A stretch of DNA of 64,000 nt from Pelargonium tetragonum (Eukaryota > Streptophyta > Magnoliopsida > Geraniales > Geraniaceae): the NCBI GenBank assembly GCA_036897445.1, contig JAYMTL010000005.1, positions 124,001 to 188,000 on the forward strand. Direction: 5' to 3'. Each line of letters begins with the position of its first letter. Within the stretch, counting starts at the first letter, position 1. A program made the position numbers and the translations under genes. Below, piece by piece: positions 50,401-61,545 of this stretch. The notes under the pieces are model-generated. The model was not told the DNA's origin. It saw only the letters and a program-made list of their open reading frames with translations, and did not search any database.

Positions 50401-53400
50401 CTAATTCTATGCTTAATAAGCGATTTCATTCCCACTTTAATTAACCCTTGCGAGGAGTTTCTTCGTGGACAGATAAAACATAAGTGAGGTACAACGAATA
50501 TAACATCACCTACCCTAGTTAAACAAAATTATCTCCTTTAAGAGGCCCATGGAGGGTTATTCTAGTCAGGGAAGGTAGCTCTTAAAAGAAAACTCAAAGT
50601 AGGTACACCTGTTGTTCAAATAGGGAGTACCGGAATATCTTAAAAGTAAGACTTTTCCTTTATTCAATGGGTGCTGTCTATACCGAGTAAGTCAATTTTT
50701 AATAAACTTTAGGGGCTCACAAGCGAACGGGCTTGAAGAAAGAGATAGAACGTAAGCCTCTTAAATTCAAACCAAGAGGAGCCCGAGAGAAAGAAGATTT
50801 AGGAGTATTTGCAATTCTGCACGAGGCCCCTTATTATATTTACCGAGTTGTACTTTAATATTGCGATTCTTTAGTTATGACCCCTACCTAACAAAGTTAT
50901 TACTAAGACTGTGTAAAAACTAAATTCTTTAATTCAGCCAAAGCTTGTATTAGAAAGGGCGAAATTACCGTATAACTATAAACTTATACCTCGTAAGAGT
51001 CGAGAAATACTCAGTTGGCTTTCCTTGCGCAAAACTTCTACTATATTAGGCAACCGGGGATCCCCCAATCTCTAATATATAGAATTTACTAGAAAGTAGA
51101 TCTAAAGTCAACTACAAACAACAGGGTCCTCCTAAGATAGGGTGGTTAAAGTCTAATTCTAGGCGAACTCCCTTATTACGTATCGGCGGGGCCGCTTTTG
51201 TCTATCCCAATCTCAACAAGAACTTTCCTATACCAAAAATCAGGGTATTCTATTAAAAACTCCTAATTGAGGGCAACTTTTGGAATAATAGATTAGATAA
51301 CTTTTTAAACAGAAACAGGCTTTAGCTTGTTACACTATGGGACAGAAAAGTAGCAGAGAGTCTATATACGGGTTATTCCTTGTGGTTAATTAAGATTCTA
51401 TTTGTTTTGTCTTGCTCGAAAAAAATCTATTTATAAATTCTAAAGGGGCGATCAGTTACTTACGCGTTGACTATAGATAGACAGGAAAACTCTTCCTTAT
51501 CTTATTATAAAAATGAAATTTAGTGTAGGATTCTTAATACAATAACTTATAAAAAAGAAACTCTAAAATCACTTAGTTAAGAGATATTCTAGCCCTCCTT
51601 TTGGAATGGTTGTCCTATAATATACCCAAGTGATAAGATACCAATTCCTGTAGCAGACATGCAAGGCTTTTTACTTTAGATTTTAGATTCTGAAACACTT
51701 ATTAAAGGATCACATTATGCCAATTCTATAAAATAGAATTTGCCTAGTCTTTTCTGGTTCCACTTCGTACCGAACTTCGCTGCCTTGGCGTATGAGTTTA
51801 AAAGGAAATGAGTAATCCTGATCAAAGAATGTTAATAAAACCTAAGACTTAAACCTCTTGCTTTATAACTACAACAGGATACTTTGGCTATTCTGAGCAT
51901 TTGTATTTCCAGTTATCTGTGAGATTTTTGATTTTTCTTAGCTAAGACTGCCCTGGGTCTTGTGGATATAATACAGAAAAAGACGGCGTCAAGTATATTG
52001 AAAAGATAGGTCTCCGCATTTTTCTATTTTCTATTATAGTAAAAGGTTCTAGGTCAAACGCAGGAGAATTGTCTACCAGGTTAGGCTCAAATAAGTAGGT
52101 TTTGCTTTACAATTTCAAATATCAAAAAGTAAATAAAGAAATGTAACCCTTTAGTTAGTTTAGTAAAAAGCCCCCTTTTTGAGTAGCTCAACACTAGTTG
52201 CATCCGTTTGATAAAGTTAATTTATGAATCTTACTTTCTTTGATTATGATAGAGAACTCTCGGATACCCGAAAATCAAACCCAATTGTCTAGTAATTAAG
52301 AAATTATAGCGAGACTATTGCTAGTTTTTCACCAGGGCCCTACTTTAAAGAGTTCTTCGTAACAACAAAAGCAAAAGGAGATGTCTAAAAGCAACCCTAA
52401 GGGGATTCTACACAAACTAAATTGACTTATAAATTAGCACAAATTACAATACTGTAAGCTGCCTTTTCAGGTAAACCCACTCTGCCCTCAATTCTAAATT
52501 TCTTACTCTTAAGTTTTTTTCTCTACTATAAAGTGTAAATAATTACAAGGGTTAAATTAGATTCGTTTTATACGAGCCCTTTTTTGGACTCTTTCATTGT
52601 GGGGTTTAACTTGTTTCTTAATCTTAGTAGGGTTATAACGAATTGCGCAATACCTTGAAACTTGTGCGTTCTATTCTATATTGTATATTGGGAAAACCCA
52701 TTAGGCAGTCCTCGCGTAAAAACAGGATATAAGGAAACCCTTTTTGAAGAAAGTGCTTTCTAGGGGCCACCCCTCGTAGTATCTCGTGTCTTAGGGGAAC
52801 TCCGGAATGTCTCAAACTATATTAGGTAAAGGGTAAAAAAACCCAACTTAAAAGCTCTCCCCACGGGCAATAAAAGGCATTCAAGTAAGGAGTTTCTTTT
52901 GTGGCCATTACTAATTTGTACTGGGTTCTTTGGTAATTAGTAAGAAAGGGGTCAGTCAAGGCTTTTTTAGATCCGCTCCCTCCCTGCTTATATGTTTGCT
53001 TCTTCATAATACTAAATTCCAGTTTTTGAATCTAAAAACGCAACAAAAAGCTTCCTGATTCTTACCTAGGATGGAAGCCCGTTAGCCCCCCTTTTATAAG
53101 ATATCACACCCAATACTTATATTAGCAATATGCTATTCCTTTTTTACTTAGGGAGCACTAAAATTAGAGATTTCTATTTAGTCAGTAGAGCATATAGAAG
53201 GAAATCCCAGCCACCTAGCAGGCCCTTGGAAGTATATATTACACAATTACATAATAGAAAAGGAGTCCCCCTACGTTGTCCTAAAGTAAAGATTTTCTTT
53301 TAAGTAAATAGAGTGAGATCTTTTTTTACAGTTTTATCCTATTTTTTTTGGTTTGCAGTAACAAGAGCCCCGTCTAAAGCTTCTACGCTTGTATTCTTTT

Positions 53401-53813
53401 TACCTTCAAGTACTTCTCCTGTAGATAGGAGTATTAGTATTTGTTTTAGTTTACAAGTTTGTCGTAATTAATTGTCTTAAAGATTTTTGCTTTTTATCCT
53501 GTTTAGGAAAATTCAAGTTTAGTATATAGAAATATAGAAGTCCCTACTGTATAGCCTTCTTTTTTCAGATATTCAAAGGCCGGGTTTAGAGCCCAATTCC
53601 TCCTTTATGACCTAAGTTCTTTTATATAAAAACCGCGGTAATGCTTTTTTATTAAAGGAAAATTCGGCATCATTCATTTTAAAAATAAAGGATCCCGCCG
53701 GTTACTAGCTTTTTCAAAATTATATAAAATCTCGTTATCTTAAAATTTAGTAAGGGAATACGGAATTTCATTTTTTAGATTTTAGATAAGTTTCATAGAG
53801 TAAGGGCTTGTTG
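47401..53813. other. Gene-free AT-rich stretch
   Basis: No coding-like segment or RNA was recognised apart from the second 19-base word near 49.6 kb. No frame exceeds 80 codons. Background G-run/C-run texture throughout. Confidence 0.6.
49598..49616 (+). repeat. 19-base dispersed word, copy 2
   Basis: Exact match to 40075-40093 in the same orientation, 9.5 kb away. Confidence 0.5.
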
Positions 53814-53886
53814 TGAAGTACAGCCGAACGGTAAGGCACAGGTGCATGGAATCATCATGCAAGGGTTCGAAGGTAAACAAACAATA
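53814..53886 (+). pseudogene. Decayed tRNA-like sequence (plus)
   Basis: AGCCGAACGGTAAGGCA (53822-53838) is a good tRNA D-arm with a GCC/GGC stem. A hairpin TGCATG/CATGCA (53843-53848 and 53856-53861) with a 7-base loop sits where the anticodon arm should be. GGGTTCGAA (53863-53871) follows as the T-loop, with GTTC exactly 35 bases from the start of GGTAAGGC, which is canonical. The T-stem 3' side and the acceptor stem do not pair, and the base at position 33 is not T. It resembles tRNA-Gln, -His or -Cys types with this D-arm, but the identity is not assignable. A pol III-type A box and B box are both visible, so a SINE head is an alternative. Confidence 0.45.
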
Positions 53887-56800
53887 GCAGGGCATACGTC
53901 ATAATGTAGTTCGGCTACGGAGTCAGTACAAACTGTACTTTGTTCTAAGATTAGACTTTAAACCCCTTGCTTATATACATCTGTCTATTTTGAATTTTTG
54001 AAAGTTTATACCCGCTCTTGAAGAAAAGTTTTCGGTGGTATCCATGTGCTAGATCCAGAAAAAAGGTAACGTAGTTAAGCAAACTAAGCCATTTTGATAG
54101 AGAGAGTTACCTAACTTGTATAACCCTAGATTAGAAAGCTTCCTGTGTATACTAGAGTCTATTACTTAATAGATAAATAAGGGTCAGTCTCTATTAAAAA
54201 TATATAAGCGGGTTTCTACTATTTGCATACCTTTTATTATTACCGAAAACTCATATGGATCCCATTGAACTAAGAGTACGTTCTCTCTGTGGCTAGTCTT
54301 AGGTCTTGCTGTCACATGGTTTACATGCTATTGTATTGGTTTTGCAGAAGAAACTCCATTTTTGGGTTTATAGCTAAGGTCATACAGAAAAACCTCTTGT
54401 GAATAAGCACATAAAAGAAAAAAGACTTTTCGTTAGGTAATATCTATTGTTTTTTCTCTTAGAATCTGTATAGTAAAGAGCAGAATATAAAGAGTTTGTT
54501 TATAGTTTAGTAAAGATCGAGTTAGGATAAGCTATTTTCCCCTCTAAACAGGATTCTGGATCCGGTTTCGGCATATCTTCTATTAGTGAAAAGGTATTCT
54601 ATATAGACTTTTTTCATTTTAATCCCGATCGAGACAGTTGATATTCCCGGTCAGAGCAAGTAAGAAAAGGCTTTGCTTTTAGAAATCCCTAGGAATTGCG
54701 TGAGGCTTGAGAGGGGGGTTTATATATAGGTTTTGACTTCATTAGTATTCTACTATTCGAATCTAAACTGGGATAAGAGGACTGCACTCCTTCGTTTAGA
54801 CAGGAGCACCCTAAGATAATTACGTAAATAAAGAGCATGGCCCCCCTCTTTTTCCAGTCTCCTTACTATGCTTGTTATTAGAGGTACAAAATGAAGTCAG
54901 GAATCCACGGGAAAGAGATAGGCTCGGATGTTTTTATAAAAGATGTAAGCCTAAAAGAGTAATAAGTTAAAGAAGAGAAAATCCCTCATCTCATAATTCA
55001 CTGAAACTTGGTTTTTGCTCTTTCTATTATTAAGGGAAATAACGTCCTAAACAATAGAGCCCTACCTCTAGTAATATGTACTAATGTACTAAAAAAGCTC
55101 GGGGAAATAGCTACGAGTAAGAATCCTAATTAGTGAAGTTAGTTAAGGGAAAGCCTTCATAGGAAAATTCTCTGACTGTCTCTGTAACTAAGCCAGGATT
55201 CTGAATTGAATAACTAGAGCAAAGAATTTGAAAGGGCTCTCCTGAAACGCTATACAAACTGTCTATAAATCGCGCGTAAAAGTAGGGTATAAATAACAAC
55301 TTTTATTATCTTTTTTCTATAAGATTTTTTTGGGGATTTATCCAACCTTCTCCGTGTTTTTAAAGACATTTTAAGAATATAAGAGGGTTAAGTTTTTAAT
55401 TGTAAGATTATTATAACTGCCCCTTTGTTTACAAAGTTCCACAATATGTACAGAATAGAGTTGCATCTCCCGGATTCCGGTCATCAAAGGATTCCGAGTA
55501 AAAGGTCAGGAAGATAAATCAAACTATCGGAGTCCCTTGAAGGGGTTGCATTTAAATAACTAAACTGAGCATGGACCTTAAGAACCCTTTAGAGAAGAAA
55601 GACGATCCTGCTTTATTTGACTTACTCACATAAGGAATAACTCTGTTCCTTCTCAGCACTCTCCTTATATACTTAACCCCTTCTAATTCAAACAAAAACT
55701 TGAGTAAAGTCTCTGGATAATCTTCCATTTCTGGATTCAGGAATTATAAAATATTTGATTTGGGATTGTGTCATATTGTAAACAATGCTTGAGAATTTGT
55801 TCTTTCTAGAGTGTCTGGTACTACAAAATAAGGGTAAAAGCAACCTAAGGATACCCAGGACTATATATAAGAAATTTCCTTAATCTTACTAGGCAAACTA
55901 GAGGAATTTTTAATTTCTTTGAAAGGTGTCGCTAGAATTCAAAACTAGAATTTCTAGTACATAGAATAAGTATAAAGTCTAGCCTAGAAAACTTAGCTAA
56001 TTAGTTAGTATAAAAAGTTTAAAGACTTCGCGTCGATAAAACAATTCTAGAAATCAGGAAGACTTTGGAAAACCCACAGTGCCAATTTCTAGGCTCTCTC
56101 ATTCACAAAAATGACTTTAATATTAACTGAAATTCTATTTAAACGGGGAACTTTCGAAGGTTAAACACTAGGCTCTTTAATTTATATAAGTGTTTTGGCT
56201 CTCTGTTTCATAAAAAAAAGGAATTTATTTACTTCAAACCAGTTCAATCTTTGTAAAAATTAAGGATGTAAACTATAAGACTGTAGAGACCCCTCTCAAG
56301 TAACTAATTAAAGAAGCTGTAGTTTATACCTAGGCACATTCTAATTTTAACTCACTAAGAGAGGTTGTACTTAATTACTGACAGAGCTGTAAATTAATGT
56401 AGTTACACTTATTAGTATTAGGGGAGGAAGGGCTCGTAAATCCTTGCAACTTCTTTTCCTGGCTTAAAGCGGTCTCTCAACTAAAACCTTGAAATATCTT
56501 TTTTTTATACTCAGGCATCTCCGCTGTTCTATCATTTTCTGGATTGTTCTTATATAAAAGGCTAAAAAGTATTCTACTTTTCGGGAGACCTAACTACCAA
56601 TAATAGGGAATTTACAAGAACTCTCAAACCGAACCCTTGTCCTAACGTGGAAAGTGGGATCCCTTGGAAAAACTTAAAGTTCCGTACTATATTATATTTA
56701 TTCTTATATATATATATCTTGTCGATTACTTCAATAGCAGTATAATGAGCAAGCTATTTGGGATAGTAGAATCCTCAGATTAAGGTCAAATTTGTATCAA

Positions 56801-59800
56801 AAAGATACCCCATATGTATGAAGTTCTGTTACTTTTGTTAAATCCAAAGAGTTTTTTCTACCCCAATTAGAACTCGATAATAGTTAATTGTTGTTGAGAT
56901 ACTATAAATATATCTTGGGGAGTCCGCCCTCTCTAATCTAAGAGTTGTGTAGCCTTACCCGGTGTTATAAAAGGGAAACAAGCAAAAAAGCCTCAACAGG
57001 GATTCCTCTTATTCTTCACTAATTAAAAGAATTTTTGCAAGAGCGTACAGCGCTTAGCCGGCATATTAAAAACCCGGGTTACCGAGAATTCTTTATCGTT
57101 ATCGATGATTTTTGTTAAGCATCACATATTAGTTATTAGCGTTTCAATAAGAGGATCCTATTTTTATATTTAGACTTAGCAACGACGATTAGATTTAGTC
57201 AAGCTGGGTAGGCCACAAGTCTACCAGAGTCGTATTTGTGGGTTCCTCATTTATACTCTAACAGATTTGAAATAGAAAACAACAGGGTATCTAATTATAC
57301 AAGCAAAGATGTTTAGGAAATACATAAATATACAAAATTTACTAAAAAGTTTTTAATCAAAATTAAATAAAGCAAAGCGCGAGCAGTCTGAATCGAGTCA
57401 AACTCTCTGTCTTTCTTACTAGTAGAGTTAATGCTAGATTCTTTATGTTAGAGACTTTGGGGTTTAAAAAGAGTAACTACTGAACTCCCAAATATCTGTC
57501 GTTAGAAGATAATACTTAAAATCTACTGACACAACCCCAGCGTGCCTTGACTTATGGCCTATGGAGCACAAAAAACCTGTGATTACCATATTCTTCACTT
57601 CCTAAGCAAAAACCCGGCTATTTAAAGGGGGTAGTTCCTTGGTCTACTTTCTCTTAAATAGAAAAGAACCTTAGTATTATACTCAGAGAACTCCTTTCTT
57701 AAGTAAGCAGTAGAGTAATCTTACAGAACCGAAGAAATTCTAAGAGTTTTATCAATCAGACAAGAGTAACTAATGATATATGCTACCCCCCCCTTCCTAT
57801 ACTAAATATCTTTAATCTCAAAAATCTTGTTAGTGTTTTACCGTATTAAACTTTTTGGTGTTCCTAAATTCTTACTCAAAAACCCCGGAATAAACGTAGT
57901 CAAACTACACTACAACCGTTTTGAACCATCCACTTGCATTTTTATCCCCAGGTTCTATTATAATATTCCTGCTTACCAAAATATTGTTGACCCATTAGAA
58001 TTTCCTTACACGTTTTTTGAATAATCGTTAATAGGAACCTAGTAAGGTGCAAGTGAAAGAGAGATTAAGAAATTTACTAGCTTTTCAAAAAGAAAAAGGA
58101 TAATTCTTTTAATTTAACTCGGTAAAACGCGAGTCCTCAAAAAGGATGGCATTGGTTCAGAGGCTTCTTGTCGTATATGATATGAGGCATCATACTATTA
58201 AGTAAGAGGTAACCAAACCTTTAATAAAAGAGTAAGTGTACTTAGTTTCATAATTGCGGATTAAAAAGTTAATAGGGGTAACCCATAAGCCAGCTTTTTA
58301 TTACTAGAATTCTAGTGTAAGAAGTTTCTTTTTTATAGTTTTATTTTACTATCTCTAACCTAGCCTAGCTTTCAAGATTTGTAATCGTGGATTTTACACC
58401 TTAAAAAAGGACTAAGCTAATGATTTCAAATTCCTATCCAGTACAGAAAAAGGCTTTTAAGTGATCTTACCTTCTTATTCCACTCTCAGCAAGACCCCGA
58501 CTCGGATCCTTTTAGGCTTAAGAAAATCCAATGCAACTCTTGTATTTTTTATATTTTCTTGTCAGGTTTTTTTGACTTTTTAGTTATTAAGGAAGATTTT
58601 TAGCTTTTATAAGTTTATACCTCTGCTCATAAAGCTTTGCCTATATATATTATGTTTTAGTGGGTTAACCCACTAGGGGATCTCTTATTTGGAAAGTAGG
58701 GTAGTTACTTCTTTCTCTCTTTTTAATGAAAAATCTTCTGAATTAGGATATTCTCAAGTAAGCGATATTTGCAAGAACAACTTGTAAGAATAATTTGTCT
58801 TTGAGTCTGTTTATTTACTTCTCTTTAAACTCTTGAAAAGTTAGAGGAAACTACATGGGTACAAAAAGGAAAAGCCCTTTTAAAAACTTAATTAAAGAAC
58901 TAACGGGCTTACCTCACAAGGGAGAAAATATACTGGATAAACAAAAAGGATTGGCATTCAAAGAGAAGCAAGGATAGCGTGATAGTGAAGCGTGTGCTGT
59001 AGTGGCGGTCTTTATGTAAATCCACAAGAACCTTAAATCAGATGGTAATAGTTAAATTCTCATTTTAGGGAGTCTAAATTCGCGGTATTTAGGGGGTCCT
59101 TTTCAGTTTCCATAACTATAACATATTAAAATAACTTTGGAATCGCAGAATTCCTTACTAGGCTCGGTTTACCAATATCTAGTAACATGAATACCCTTAT
59201 ATATCTTATAAAGTCAAGGGTCCCGGAGGAATACCCTTCAAGAGAGCTCCATTCTCTTACTGTTTTATGTACTAAATATTTAATTAGGATTACTACTAAA
59301 AGGGGACCCCTGTAAGTGGTATGTATACCTTAAAGATATTTTATATACCTTAATAAGTATGAGGATTCCGGAGTATTCTATAATAGGGCCTTTTTGAACG
59401 AGCTAACACTATGGGTACTTTGTTTTCTTCTCACTCTTGGGTTTTCTGATACTATATGTAGAAGAGTCCGGGTTAGCTTGTAAGAGGGGTTAATCTTGAA
59501 TCTTCGACTTTCATCTATATAGATATATAGTGGTGAGAGCCCTAAAGTGGAGAGAATTCCTTGACCTTACGTAAGGGGTAGCTTTAAAGGTACTATAACT
59601 TCTATAGGAAATTTTTAGCCTTGAGGGAGTTCATAAAATGTTTATCCACTTCGGCAGAAAAATGAAAATGTAGGAGCCTGCCTAAGTTCTTTTCAAAAAA
59701 AGGTAGTCCTAAAAGCTTTTACTAGTTGTAAATAAACCTTAGCTTGTACAATTACGGGTATATAACCTACCTATAGTAAAGTCAAAATTTACTAGAAAGA

Positions 59801-61259
59801 AAGCTACACCTCTTATTATCATTATCTACATTGTAAAGTGCCGTTCAGGTAGAATACTTACTTATTTCTTGATAGGAAACCCTTCTTATTTTATATAATG
59901 CTAGTATAGACTCGCAAATTCCTAATTAGTCTGGATATCTCATTTTAAAGAGTCTAAAAAACTTACCAGTATCACTCTTATTTCTTATATTGCTTACATT
60001 AAAATTTTAGTTAAAAGTTAGATTACTAAGACTTTTATCGAATAGCAGTTCATTTATTAAAACTCATAAGTTATCCAACTCAGATTTATTTAACGCAGAG
60101 GTTCAAGCCTGCTTATTTATGCCTTTTTCTAGTTTTTTACGAGAGTCAAGTAACCTTTCAAAGGCAAAAGCCGAGAATCCTCTGTACTCTAGTTTTAGGC
60201 GGAATAGTAATAAGTAGGGTCTACAAGAAAGCTATTCTCGGAAAGTTAAAATAATTTGAGGGGTTTTGCTTGTGCATCTGGCTAACACTTCTTTACTACT
60301 TTTTTTGTCAAGGTCAAGGAAATGGGGATATTACTACCAATCTATTCTCTAGCTGTATTAGGGGGCACCTCTTACGTCTGTAATGTAAGAATTCGGACAT
60401 ACTTGTACTTGACTTTCTCAGGTTAAAAAGAAAAAAAATAGAGGCAACCTACAGGAGTTCCTATATAGGTAGGTGATCCAGAAAAAAGAGCAGGACTGCC
60501 AAGTAAATTGGAACACCTGCTGTTAGAGGGTTTGTATAGGAAAGTTAAAAAGAAAGGGGCTGAAGAAGTTAAGAAATTTCTTCTATATGGCGCAAGGTTA
60601 GTAAGTTGCAAGGGGATCCCGGGTTTCTCTTATAGCAACCCTAAGTTAAGCGGACTTCGTAAAAAGGATAACATCTCTAATTAGTAAAAGCTTTACCTAA
60701 AAATAAACTCTATCTAAATCTAAGTCAATTTTTGAGTGATGAAAGGCAGCTTACTTTAATTTCACTGAAAACCTTGAACGGGAAAACCTTTGTTGAGTTA
60801 TAGAAACTTACCTATTAAATTATAATCAAAAATCTTGTATACGAAGAAGAAAAGAGCATACTCTGGGGCTAAAGAGCTGACGCTACAAAAGGGTCTCGTT
60901 AAAATAAAAGACGCTTATATGTTTATTTTAATGGATTATAACCCCTTCTTATACACGTGGCGCGACTCTAGGGGGAGTTCTGAAGGAGGTGTCGCTGCAA
61001 TCAAAAGAAAGTCCAAAAAAGGGTTTATAAACTTTTAAGTTATCTATGAAATTCAATTGTATACTCGGTTACAAAAGTATTCCGCACTTAGTCACGGTTC
61101 GAGGAGTCTCCCTCAGTCGTTTAAGGCCGGGACTGCGGTAAGCTCCGTTGGTCAAAGATTATATAAAAGGAATAAGCCTCCTAAATTAGATGTCATCCCA
61201 AGAGAGTTAAAATTACCCCGGATTTTCTTGTTGGTCCTAGTCTAAGGGTTTGTACTAAT
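53887..61259. other. Gene-free AT-rich stretch
   Basis: It contains a short alternating TA run at 56705-56717. Two same-frame open stretches at 60835-61038 and 61057-61245, separated by one stop, match nothing known. Nothing else was recognised. Confidence 0.55.
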
Positions 61260-61545
61260 ACTGTATAACATTTCCCTTCCTCCGTTATACTACGCCAAGT
61301 AGAATTCTCTAACTCCTCTTAATAGCAATTACTACAGAGCACAAGATAAATCTTGCCTTACTCTTATAACTATCTATTCCTATAAAAATAACTTTATAAT
61401 TAAGTACCAGCCACAAGCCCCATGCTGTAAGAATAAAACAGCCACAGTGTAGATATAATAGCAGCTAAGAAGACAGAGAAAAAGCTATCAAGATGATCCA
61501 AGGGCTAACTCTGAGGAAAGGCTATAACCCTAAAAAAATTTTTGT
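61260..61545 (+). repeat. Degenerate dispersed-family fragment R16 (plus)
   Basis: The word at 61483-61494 (AGCTATCAAGAT) matches 28274-28285 in R8 exactly. After a 3-base difference the next 25 bases match at 19 positions. CTGAGGAAAGG (61511-61521) also occurs in the first unit of R8 near 27763. Upstream is a C/A-rich, Asn/Tyr-like stretch and, at 61269-61308, a weak relative of the family tag. The order tag, Asn/Tyr, Lys, acidic is kept in miniature, so this is a short, internally shrunken copy. It is broken. Confidence 0.5.

Noticed and set aside
60835-61245. Two consecutive frames in the same phase (67 and 62 codons) with one stop between
   Set aside because: A 137-codon stretch with a single stop is expected several times by chance here. 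The residues match nothing known and no splice signals frame it convincingly.
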